Below are positions 41,108 to 48,093 of a stretch of 52,428 nucleotides of DNA, one piece after another. The stretch lies in NCBI GenBank assembly GCA_000746765.1, contig JOSY01000016.1, forward strand, positions 1 through 52,428, written 5' to 3'. Positions within the stretch are counted from its first letter, which is position 1; each line of letters opens with the position of its first letter. The notes beneath the pieces are model-generated. The model had not been told where the DNA came from. It was given only the letters and a program-made list of their open reading frames with translations, and searched no databases. Source of the DNA: Marine Group I thaumarchaeote SCGC AAA799-D11. Its GTDB lineage: Archaea > Thermoproteota > Nitrososphaeria > Nitrososphaerales > Nitrosopumilaceae. Both the position numbers and the translations under genes were made by a program.

Positions 41108-42768
41108 CTTGGTGTTTTAATTGCCAAACTAATCAGAACGGTGATCAATTGTCATTGTGTAAAGAATTAGGTCATGATATTGATTCAGAAGGTTTGTTTC
41201 AAATAACAAACTATGAAACAAAAGGCAATAAAACTAATGAAGCAAATGAGAGTCCTGTAAAAAATCTAGCAAAACTTGCAACATCTGAAATGACAAAAAT
41301 TTGTACATCTCAATCAGATAACACTAGAGTATTTGCAGTTGTAAAAATGAATAACCATTATGAAACCATAGAATTGGATAAGAAAAACTCAAGAACTATC
41401 CATTGGTTAATGGTAACTGCATCAGATAAACTCAATGAAATGTATTCTGAAGATATCTGTGCAAACGTAATTGGATTTCTAAAAGCAAAGGCATTGATGA
41501 ATGAAGAAATAGAAAGCAGAGAAATCAACCTTCGTTTAGCATTTGTAAATGATGAAATCTATTATGATTTTGGACATACAGATTGGAAGTTGCTAAAAAT
41601 CTCAAAAGATAATGTGTGCTTTGTAGATTATTCAGAGAACACTCCATTATTCATTAGAACTTCAAAGACTGTCAAACAAATAGAACCAAATCTCATGCCT
41701 GATGGAGACCCTTTAGATGAATTTGTAAAACTATGTAGGATTCCAAACCCTGAACTATTCAAAGTCCATCTAATTTCGATGTTTATTGCAGGCACTCCTA
41801 TGCCTATAATGGCAATACATGGCCATTCTGGAGCATCAAAAAGTACAACATCGTCTATGATCAAGAGAATTGTTGATCCTTCTGGAAGACAAAATGAAGA
41901 CAATCTAAAGTCTTTTCCTCATGGAGAAGATAACTTTGTAACTTCGTTGGCTGGTTCCTACTTTTCTGCATATGAGAACATCTCTCATATTGATTTGGGA
42001 ATTAGTAACATGCTTTGTCGTGCAATAACTGGTGGCTCATTTGAGAAAAGAACTCAATACACCAATAGTGATGTTTACACAATAAGTGTTAAAAGAAAAA
42101 TTCTCATAAATGGAATTGATTTTACAATTAGTCAATCAGACCTTGCAGATAGAAGCATCATCTATGAGATGGAGCGAATTCCTGAAGAACATAGGAAGAC
42201 TGACAAGTCTGTTGAAGAGACATTCAGAAAACTTTTGCCTAGTCTGTTAGGGCAGATTTTCTTGATTCTTCAAAAAGCAATCTCAATCAAAGATGTAGTA
42301 GAGCAAGAATGCACTAGGCTTCCAAGAATGGCAAGTTTTGGAATTTTTGGTGAGGCAATCTATCAGGCATTAGGTAACAATCAAGGAGAATTTCTAAACC
42401 TATACAACCAGAGTTTAAAGAAAAACTTGGAGATTCTATACGAAAACAATCCAATCATTCCTTGTCTGGAATATGTTTTAGGTGATAAAAAAGAGATTGA
42501 TATTCAAGCAAATGATTTGTACAAGAAAATCAAGTCATTTGTTGATACTGAAGGATTCAATATCAAAAGAATACCTCAAGGTGCAAATGCATTATCTAAT
42601 TGGTTTACCAAATCAAAGGCATTGCTTGATGAGAATAACATCAAAGTAACAAAATACACTAATACTCTGAGCAAAGAAATCTCAGGATTCAGTCCTAATG
42701 CAACTATCTATAGTATCAAACGGATTGAATTAGTCCAAACTACACTGAAAAATGAGTTGGATGTGTAA
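41104..42768 (+). CDS. Plasmid/virus-type P-loop ATPase (replicative helicase-like)
   Basis: In this 554-residue protein a small N-terminal Cys/His cluster (CFNCQTNQNGDQLSLCKELGH) may bind zinc. Walker A is GHSGASKST (about 240). A Walker B/sensor region AYENISHIDLG follows, then CRAITGGSFEKRTQYTNSD, a segment shared with helicase-like ATPases of phage and plasmid primase-helicases. ADRSIIYEMERIPEEHR and a helical C-terminus complete it. It probably drives replication of an integrated element. No primase domain is visible. Its start overlaps the upstream microprotein, and its stop overlaps the zinc-finger gene by 17 bp. Confidence 0.75.
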   Translation: MTWCFNCQTNQNGDQLSLCKELGHDIDSEGLFQITNYETKGNKTNEANESPVKNLAKLATSEMTKICTSQSDNTRVFAVVKMNNHYETIELDKKNSRTIHWLMVTASDKLNEMYSEDICANVIGFLKAKALMNEEIESREINLRLAFVNDEIYYDFGHTDWKLLKISKDNVCFVDYSENTPLFIRTSKTVKQIEPNLMPDGDPLDEFVKLCRIPNPELFKVHLISMFIAGTPMPIMAIHGHSGASKSTTSSMIKRIVDPSGRQNEDNLKSFPHGEDNFVTSLAGSYFSAYENISHIDLGISNMLCRAITGGSFEKRTQYTNSDVYTISVKRKILINGIDFTISQSDLADRSIIYEMERIPEEHRKTDKSVEETFRKLLPSLLGQIFLILQKAISIKDVVEQECTRLPRMASFGIFGEAIYQALGNNQGEFLNLYNQSLKKNLEILYENNPIIPCLEYVLGDKKEIDIQANDLYKKIKSFVDTEGFNIKRIPQGANALSNWFTKSKALLDENNIKVTKYTNTLSKEISGFSPNATIYSIKRIELVQTTLKNELDV

Positions 42769-42934
42769 GGGATTTTGCAATCATTTGCAAAGTCAATACA
42801 AATTGGGTTATGCAAATGGCCAGAAATTCTGTAGGACTTGTGATATGTACTTTGTAACTGAATCATTCAGATGTTCATGTTGCAATCAAATACTTCGGCA
42901 AAGTAAACGACATCGAAAATGTATTGTTTCTTAA
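42752..42934 (+). CDS. Small zinc-finger protein, last gene of the module
   Basis: A 60-residue Cys-rich protein overlapping the ATPase gene by 17 bp. Cys residues occur in pairs: MCKGFCNH, FCRTCDMYF, RCSCCNQIL, with KRHRKC at the end; that is enough for two zinc sites. Similar small zinc proteins accompany replication genes of archaeal mobile elements. It probably binds DNA or the ATPase. Confidence 0.65.
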   Translation: MSWMCKGFCNHLQSQYKLGYANGQKFCRTCDMYFVTESFRCSCCNQILRQSKRHRKCIVS

Positions 42935-42960
42935 TACACTCCTTTTCTTTTTTGTATGCT

Positions 42961-43001
42961 TATTTATATATAAATAGATAATTTTGTCTAAAGTATAAAT
43001 A
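42961..43001 (+). promoter_or_regulatory. Promoter/operator of the AbiE-like pair
   Basis: TATTTATATATAAATA (42961-42976) is a perfect 16-bp palindrome. A second TATA-like box, AGTATAAATA (42992-43001), lies about 29 bp before the ATG at 43026, fitting a leaderless start. The palindrome upstream could bind the winged-helix protein of the pair. Confidence 0.5.
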
Positions 43002-43025
43002 TACTGCACATACTATTATTATTGT

Positions 43026-43712
43026 ATGAATATACAAGAATCAGTAACCGTATTTGATAAAGCAAAAAGTGCATTTGGATTTGCTCAGGAGTTGCCCCCT
43101 AGCCCTGTCTATGATGTGAAGCATTTAGAAAACATTGTCCACTTGTCTACTAAGACAATTAAAAGAAAAATAGATCTGTTGAAAGAATTAGGATTGGTTG
43201 ATTATAATCGTGGAAAATTTACAATAAAAAGAGAAGTAATTTCTCAACCTTACATTGTTCTAAAAACTATATTCCCTTCATTAATTGCACTCAAAAAAGC
43301 TAGAAGGTTTGGAAAGTATTACAAATCAACTGATGTTAATTTTATGAAAAAACATCTCCCAAAAGGATCCATAATAACTCTTGATCACAAAGCTCATGAA
43401 TTAACAAAGTATCAAACTCCTCTTGACTTGTACGTCTATGTTGATGATGTGGAAAAGGTCTCTAAACTTTTGAAAAATCATGGGTTTAGAGAAGGAAAAA
43501 GAGGTAATGTTGTACTTCTTCCAAAGGTTGGTTCTTTTGAAAATCAAATTGAGAGAGTATTTCTTGATTGTATTGCAAATGGTGGACGAAGTTTTTTGGA
43601 TGCTGCAGCAATTATGCTGACTCATAAAGATATGATAAAGACAAGAGCTAGATTTGCAGGGGATACAATCTTAAAAGTTCAGGAGGATTTACCAACTGAA
43701 ACCGCTTATTAG
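43026..43712 (+). CDS. AbiEi-like winged-helix antitoxin candidate
   Basis: In this 228-residue protein residues 25-65 form a winged helix (KHLENIVHLSTKTIKRKIDL, LVDYNRGKFTIKRE). Residues 90-220 are an alpha/beta domain with TPLDLYVYVDDVEKVSKLL, FREGKRGNVVLLPK, FENQIERVFLDCIANGGRS and DAAAIMLTHKDMIK. The two-part layout equals AbiEi-type antitoxins of type IV systems. Its last 17 bp overlap the nucleotidyltransferase gene when that starts at its likely CTG. Confidence 0.65.
   Translation: MNIQESVTVFDKAKSAFGFAQELPPSPVYDVKHLENIVHLSTKTIKRKIDLLKELGLVDYNRGKFTIKREVISQPYIVLKTIFPSLIALKKARRFGKYYKSTDVNFMKKHLPKGSIITLDHKAHELTKYQTPLDLYVYVDDVEKVSKLLKNHGFREGKRGNVVLLPKVGSFENQIERVFLDCIANGGRSFLDAAAIMLTHKDMIKTRARFAGDTILKVQEDLPTETAY
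43681..43686 (+). promoter_or_regulatory. Unusually strong Shine-Dalgarno (AGGAGG)
   Basis: AGGAGG lies 9 bp before the in-frame CTG at 43696 and inside the 3' end of the upstream gene. Such motifs are rare before genes in this window, so it strongly marks an internal start for the nucleotidyltransferase gene. Confidence 0.6.
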
Positions 43713-44202
43713 AGAAGCTGTAAATATTTCTCAAGATTTCGGTACTGCTACATTTGTTGGGGCAATTGCAGTTATGCTGCATACTGATGAACAAAGACAA
43801 TCCCAAGATTTGGATTTTGTTGTTGCTGAACAGATTACTAATGACGAATTTTTGGATAAGGGATATAAAATAGATTTACAAAGAGGCAGAAAATTCACCC
43901 CTAGAGGATACAAAATTGATGTGTATCATGAGCGTTCTCTAAATGATATTTTGTTAGAATACATCATCAAGACAGCAGATACTATTCCCGTTGACAACAA
44001 AGGAACTACCGTTAATACTATTTCTTTAGAGGGATTAATAGTTGCAAAGTTTAGAGCAGGACGTGACCAAGATATTGAGGACCTTCAAAGATTATCTATT
44101 CGTTGCGAATCGAAAATCGATTGGAATGAAATCAAAAACCTTACCAAAAATGATGTAGAGTATCACAATATAGAACAAGCAATTCGTCTTTATACATCAT
44201 AA
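43696..44202 (+). CDS. AbiEii-like nucleotidyltransferase, probable CTG start
   Basis: About 168 residues when read from the CTG. The nucleotidyltransferase core is visible: FVGAIAVMLH, then RQSQDLDFVV (the D-x-D metal pair), a third Asp in YKIDVYHE, and ISLEGLIVAKFRAGRDQDIED. The first ATG (43774) would cut the fold between the Gly motif and the DxD, so the real start must be upstream. The only candidate in frame after TAA is CTG with AGGAGG before it. This toxin type transfers nucleotides to tRNA or protein. It is a probable toxin of the pair. Confidence 0.65.
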   Translation: MKPLIREAVNISQDFGTATFVGAIAVMLHTDEQRQSQDLDFVVAEQITNDEFLDKGYKIDLQRGRKFTPRGYKIDVYHERSLNDILLEYIIKTADTIPVDNKGTTVNTISLEGLIVAKFRAGRDQDIEDLQRLSIRCESKIDWNEIKNLTKNDVEYHNIEQAIRLYTS

Positions 44203-44434
44203 TGATCAACAAATAATACAAAAAATGTTAGTGAGAATTCTTGACTCTTTTTTCGAAATTGAATTCTATTGATGATAAATCCAACCCGTTAACAAAATTT
44301 AGGTATGATTTAACTAATTTAGGACATTGAGGGTATGATTTTTTCTGAATGCCAAAAATGGCACTAACTTAACCTCAAAATTTGGTCAATTTAATATCTG
44401 TGAAGCTTAAATTGGGCAACTTTTAGGATTTACT

Positions 44435-44511
44435 GGGATCGTGGTCTAGCTTGGTATGATTCTGCGTTTGGGACGCAGAGGTCGCGCGTTCAAATCTCGC
44501 CGATCCCACCA
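44435..44511 (+). tRNA. tRNA-Pro (UGG anticodon), CCA encoded
   Basis: Acceptor stem GGGATCG (44435-44441) pairs with CGATCCC (44501-44507); the discriminator is A44508 and CCA follows at 44509-44511. The anticodon stem CTGCG/CGCAG encloses TTTGGGA, giving anticodon TGG. D arm GTC...GAT. The T arm GCGCG-TTCAAAT-CTCGC has one C-T mismatch at the fourth pair. No intron. It lies inside the accessory region, between the AbiE-like pair and the candidate C/D sRNA. Confidence 0.93.
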
Positions 44512-44545
44512 TTATCTTATTATCAAATTACTTACTATTACTATT

Positions 44546-44614
44546 GCCGAGCAATGAGGAAGAGTTAGAGTAATGACTTTGATATGAAGTAAACTAATGG
44601 CTCTGAGCTCCGGC
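44546..44614 (+). ncRNA. Candidate C/D box small RNA
   Basis: A terminal stem GCCGAGC (44546-44552) pairs with GCTCCGGC (44607-44614; one bulged C). Next to it are box C ATGAGGA (44554-44560, one base off RUGAUGA) and box D CTGA (44603-44606). Between them TTTGATATGAAG could hold D' and C'. Size (69 nt) and layout fit archaeal 2'-O-methylation guides. It starts 35 nt after tRNA-Pro and could be processed from the same transcript. The guide targets are not identified. Confidence 0.5.
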
Positions 44615-44647
44615 ATGTTTTTATCAATTCTTTGAGGTCTTGTTTTA

Positions 44648-44893
44648 TTGAAATTTGAGCGAAGAGATATAATTTTGATTGTAGGCCTTTTGCTTTTCAT
44701 GATTGGATTGATTCCTTTCACGAGTCCTGCATATGCTGCAATTATTGTAATTCTCATGTATTTTGGAATTAAGTTCTATGTTACAAAGAGACGCCAACTA
44801 ATGGAAAGAGACGTGGGTGAAGGAATATGCCTAGAATGTGGGGCTAAAATTCATGAAAAAAAATGCCCAAATTGTGATAATTCTCTGGAATAA
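44648..44893 (+). CDS. Small membrane protein with C-terminal zinc knuckles
   Basis: A TTG start gives 81 residues. Two hydrophobic helices (about 8-22 and 27-43, ILIVGLLLFMIGLIPF and YAAIIVILMYFGIKF) are followed by a soluble tail with CLECGAKIH and CPNCDNSLE, a four-Cys zinc ribbon. The design resembles small zinc-ribbon membrane proteins common in archaea. The start MKFERRD resembles MKFTRRE of the small membrane protein at 46699-46875, suggesting a shared origin. Function is unknown. Confidence 0.7.
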   Translation: MKFERRDIILIVGLLLFMIGLIPFTSPAYAAIIVILMYFGIKFYVTKRRQLMERDVGEGICLECGAKIHEKKCPNCDNSLE

Positions 44894-44920
44894 TTCCTAC
44901 GTAGTGCTTAATACTGAAAA

Positions 44921-45340
44921 ATGAGCAAAATTTTTGATGGATTTAAGATATAGGACTTTAACAACAAACTCTGCCCAAAATGCGATACACCTACAACGTT
45001 AGAACAAGAATTCTGTAACAAGTGTGGGAATTCAGTTGATTTTGAAAAATCTACACAACATTGTGGCTCATGTGGAGGGTTGGTTCAATATCCTGAAAAA
45101 TTCTGTAACAAGTGTGGGAATAAAGTAAATCTCTCAACTTTTCAATACAAAGATGATAAACAATCACCAACTTATTGGTGGTATGTATTTCCATTAGTTT
45201 TTGCAATTTTTGGTGGAGTTACTGCTTGGGCTCTATTGCGAGAGAAGCATTACAAAATGGCAACAAATTGTCTTCTAGTAAGTATTGGAGTGACTTTTGT
45301 TTATGTAATAATTTTTGTGTCCAATACGGAATTTAAGTAG
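44921..45340 (+). pseudogene. Zinc-ribbon membrane protein interrupted by an in-frame amber codon
   Basis: From the ATG at 44921 the frame reads MSKIFDGFKI, then TAG (44951-44953). It then continues open through a Cys-rich region (LCPKCDTPTT, EFCNKCGNSV, HCGSCGGL, KFCNKCGNKV) and two membrane helices near the end (WYVFPLVFAIFGGVTAWALL and CLLVSIGVTFVYVIIF) to 45340. After the TAG the first standard start is TTG at 45080, which would lose three zinc knuckles. Either the gene is broken by a nonsense mutation or only the TTG form is made. Two 23-bp identical segments code the FCNKCGN copies. Confidence 0.65.
45009..45121 (+). repeat. 23-bp exact direct repeat in the zinc-ribbon gene
   Basis: Positions 45009-45031 and 45099-45121 are identical and 90 bp (30 codons) apart; each encodes FCNKCGN. 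The silent-site identity points to a recent internal duplication. Confidence 0.85.
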
Positions 45341-45471
45341 ATTCGTATCTATGAAAATAGAATTTACCTTTATTTTCTGTATGAACTTGCCACTAACTAT
45401 ATCAAATTCTGACAGTATGGAAATACTTGGTGAAATTTAATTTAAAATACTAAAGATGAATAATTCTCATA

Positions 45472-46392
45472 ATGATTGAACAGTTTAATCAATTTTTCAA
45501 CAAACAATCTCTTGCAAGCACATACAAGCCTACTTTTGTAAAATGTCTGTTAGATATTGGAGATTGTAATGATTCTGAGGGAAAGGAATGGGTAGAAGAT
45601 AAGGAGGAACATTATAATGTAGATCTAAATTTTATTGTTGCAAGATTTTTGAGGTATTACCATCCTTTGAAATTCAAATACAAGCTAAAACAAGAGGCTA
45701 CAAAAAATACTATTGCAATTTATGACATATTGGAAACATACAAGGATCTGGTGGGTATCAAATCTACTCCTCCATTGAAAAAATTCTGTTCCAAAAAATT
45801 TTCAGACATGAGAGAAACGACAATTAAAAATCCTGCCATACAACAACAGGTAATGCCAAAACTCCTCAATGATTGCAACATTTACGAACACGATTCCAAG
45901 AAAATCCTCATAAAAAAAGAGGTTGTAGACTATATGAAAAGAAACAGGAGTGTTTTGAAATCTGCACTAAATAATATGATTGCAATTTATCTTGAAAAAT
46001 GCAACAAAAAAGTTCCAGATGTTTCGACAAAATTGTTAGAAGAAATACGTCGCAAAAAATTATCTCCAAGCAAGTTCGAAAAAATTACTTCATTAGGGGA
46101 TTCATGTTGTTTTTACTGTGGAAAAAAATCAAGTTATTTTGAACAGGAACACTTTATTCCTTGGAACTTTATTCCGCAATCAGAAAATTATAACATTGTT
46201 CCAGCTTGTAAAAAATGTAATTCTTCCAAAAGTGACAAGCTCCCTGTAAAAAAGTATCTTGATGAAATTATAGAACGTAACAAGAAATTAGAGAATTTGC
46301 CTGTGGAATATTCTGAAGAATTTATGAAAACATCCTATGAGAATTGTAGGAGTGAGTATCACGGAATTAATGAGAGGTTATGGGAACCATGA
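45472..46392 (+). CDS. HNH endonuclease-like protein
   Basis: In this 306-residue protein the first ~200 residues are helical and unrecognised. From about residue 208 an HNH/treble-clef nuclease follows: SCCFYCGKKSS (first Cys pair), EQEHFIPWNF (the catalytic His region), NIVPACKKCNSSKSDKLPV (Asn and second Cys pair). These nucleases cut DNA in restriction and defence systems. Its TGA overlaps the ATG of the MazG-like gene (ATGA), so both are made together. The large unknown N-terminal part may sense or bind the target. Confidence 0.8.
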   Translation: MIEQFNQFFNKQSLASTYKPTFVKCLLDIGDCNDSEGKEWVEDKEEHYNVDLNFIVARFLRYYHPLKFKYKLKQEATKNTIAIYDILETYKDLVGIKSTPPLKKFCSKKFSDMRETTIKNPAIQQQVMPKLLNDCNIYEHDSKKILIKKEVVDYMKRNRSVLKSALNNMIAIYLEKCNKKVPDVSTKLLEEIRRKKLSPSKFEKITSLGDSCCFYCGKKSSYFEQEHFIPWNFIPQSENYNIVPACKKCNSSKSDKLPVKKYLDEIIERNKKLENLPVEYSEEFMKTSYENCRSEYHGINERLWEP

Positions 46393-46697
46393 ATTACAAT
46401 AAAGCGATACGGGACAAAATTCCTGAAATCATAGAAAAAGACGGTCACAAATGCGATGTTAGGACATTATCTGATGATGAATTTCTCTTAAAACTTGAAG
46501 AAAAACTCCTTGAAGAGTTACAAGAATATCAAGAAAGTAAGTCCATTGAAGAGTTAGCAGATATTTTAGAAGTAATTTACCGAATTTCTGAGTTAAAAGG
46601 CTCATCAAAGCAGAATCTTGAAGAAATTCGTGTGAAAAAGGCTGAAAATAGAGGGAAATTTGAAAAGAATCTCTTTCTTGTTGAATCAAGTGATTGA
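46389..46697 (+). CDS. MazG-like/phosphoribosyl-ATP-pyrophosphohydrolase-like protein
   Basis: A 102-residue helical protein: MNYNKAIRDKIPEIIEKDGH, then KLEEKLLEELQEYQESKS (the E-x2-E metal region) and IEELADILEVIYRI (E-x3-D). This matches the all-alpha NTP pyrophosphatase superfamily, which hydrolyses nucleoside triphosphates. It starts at 46389 within the HNH gene's stop; the frame is open three codons more. Pairing by overlap with a nuclease suggests nucleotide sensing or depletion in defence, rather than housekeeping. Confidence 0.8.
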   Translation: MNYNKAIRDKIPEIIEKDGHKCDVRTLSDDEFLLKLEEKLLEELQEYQESKSIEELADILEVIYRISELKGSSKQNLEEIRVKKAENRGKFEKNLFLVESSD

Positions 46698-46698
46698 T

Positions 46699-46875
46699 CT
46701 AGTTTACAAATTTTACATTTATGGATGATTCTTGGTTTGATTCTTTGATTATTTCTTTGATTTTTCGTAGTGCTAGGATTACTATTATCCCCACGCCAAA
46801 GGGAATGGTAACACCAAATGACAGAAAGATTACTCCTATGATAAAGTAAAGATATTCTCGCCTAGTGAATTTCAA
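46699..46875 (-). CDS. Small membrane protein, 58 residues
   Basis: A minus-strand TTG at 46875 gives MKFTRREYLYFIIGVIFLSF followed by a second hydrophobic stretch (IPFGVGIIVILALRKI) and a hydrophilic tail (KESNQESSINVKFVN). Two helices and a basic start are protein-like. The stop falls 2 bp after that of the MazG-like gene in convergent orientation. Confidence 0.5.
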   Translation of the reverse strand: MKFTRREYLYFIIGVIFLSFGVTIPFGVGIIVILALRKIKEIIKESNQESSINVKFVN

Positions 46876-46943
46876 TATATTGGATTATTAATTTGGAATC
46901 TAAGTATTACTATTGTATCTGTGATTGTTTCTATTTGGAGTAT

Positions 46944-46978
46944 TTTCTCTCTGCCCCCGATAATTTTGCGGGGAGAAA
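46944..46978. other. G/C-rich imperfect hairpin in an AT-rich gap
   Basis: TTTCTC (46944-46949) and CCCC (46954-46957) pair with GGGG (46970-46973) and GAGAAA (46973-46978) around a TCTG bulge and a short loop. The local G+C content stands out against the surroundings. It could be a small RNA, a leader or an operator. Confidence 0.3.
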
Positions 46979-47005
46979 CGTAATACCATACCTAAAGAAG
47001 AAACA

Positions 47006-47111
47006 AATGAATCCAATATAATACAATAAAGATTCAAAGCTAAGATAATTTCTTTGTGTATAGTGTTATGATTGTTTTCTTTGCCCACGAATGAATCTAT
47101 TATAATAGATT
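47006..47111. repeat. Imperfect direct repeats with an 18-bp palindrome
   Basis: AATGAATCCAATATAATA (47006-47023) and AATGAATCTATTATAATA (47090-47107) agree at 16 of 18 positions. The second lies within the perfect palindrome AATCTATTATAATAGATT (47094-47111), which is followed by TTT. They lie beyond the 3' end of the winged-helix gene at 47160-47999, possibly a terminator or operator set. Confidence 0.45.
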
Positions 47112-47159
47112 TTTAAAAAAAAGAAAAAGGATTTTTTGAAAAATTATATTTCAATTAAT

Positions 47160-47999
47160 CTACATATAGATACCATTGGGAGGTTCTTTAAACTCATTAA
47201 TTCCATACTGTTGCATCATCAAACCTAACTGTTGATGTATTTTCTCAATATCATTTGGCATGTTCATTACTCTTTCAGTTTGAGTGATATCATCTACCTC
47301 CCAGTCAGCATTTCTTCCCTTTGACCTATTTATCACTCCATACTTTGTTCGTATCTGACTTGATTCTGTTTTATCTAGAATTATCTCTGCAATTGGATGT
47401 GGTATTGCCCACTCTGGTTTCATTGATGGTTCCAACATTCCAAGTGTAATTTTACCATCCTTCATCATTCTAAAAAGAGCATCTTCTACCTGTTTTCTTG
47501 CTTTGTAGTAAATCTCATAACGATTTACGCCTAATTTCTTCTCACAGGTAACCTCTAAGGTCTTACTTTTCTTTGAAACCAATACTTTGACACTTAGATT
47601 TTTGAGTTTTCCATTGTATTGTGTAACCCCATTGTTCAATTGGCTTATCTTTGGGTCTCTGATGTATTCCATAATCTTTTTGAATCCATCATAAATTTTA
47701 CATTTGAATCTCATATTTTCAAGCTGAACCATTTTCTTTCCATCTTCTTTGACGTACGTTGCGTTACTTTTTTTACCAGCTTCAGTAAGATCATAAATCC
47801 CTTGAGAATATTTTGAAATCAATCCATTAGATATCATTTTTTTGAGATGATAATTCAATTTCTCCTTTGAAACTTCTAGATATTCATACATTGAACTAGG
47901 ACTGTTATATCCTTCAGAAATTAATCTCAAGATTTCTTTTGCAATTACTGTATGTTTGCAGTTTTTTTTAGTAATTTTTTTTACCATTTTTTCACTCAA
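47160..47999 (-). CDS. Winged-helix protein of the accessory region
   Basis: In this 279-residue protein the N-terminal winged helix is VIAKEILRLISEGYNSPSSM, KEKLNYHLKKMISNGLISKY, and QGIYDLTEAGKKS. The remaining 190 residues are mixed alpha/beta with KMVQLENMRFKCKIYDGFKK and a helical end (IEKIHQQLGLMMQQYGI); no family is recognised. It lies 94 bp downstream of the right recombinase on the same strand. It may regulate that recombinase or replication of the element. Confidence 0.65.
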   Translation of the reverse strand: MSEKMVKKITKKNCKHTVIAKEILRLISEGYNSPSSMYEYLEVSKEKLNYHLKKMISNGLISKYSQGIYDLTEAGKKSNATYVKEDGKKMVQLENMRFKCKIYDGFKKIMEYIRDPKISQLNNGVTQYNGKLKNLSVKVLVSKKSKTLEVTCEKKLGVNRYEIYYKARKQVEDALFRMMKDGKITLGMLEPSMKPEWAIPHPIAEIILDKTESSQIRTKYGVINRSKGRNADWEVDDITQTERVMNMPNDIEKIHQQLGLMMQQYGINEFKEPPNGIYM

Positions 48000-48093
48000 T
48001 TCATTAATTCAAAATTATAGTAATAAGGAACGATGTATGTTTGAGTATTTTCTACCTCTTTTTATAACAAAAAAGAAAATAGAATGGAAAATT

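Noticed and set aside
42961-42976. Palindrome as the TATA box of the antitoxin-like gene
   Set aside because: It is about 55 bp from the start; the TATA-like box at 42992-43001 has the right distance, so the palindrome is more likely an operator.
44305-44460. GGTATGATT word found three times, the last in the tRNA D arm
   Set aside because: Only 9 bp long in AT-rich DNA, with irregular spacing; not enough to call a repeat element.
44435-44511. tRNA-Pro as the attachment site of the two recombinases
   Set aside because: No duplicate of the tRNA 3' half was noticed elsewhere in the window, and both recombinases are several kb away, so the link cannot be supported here.
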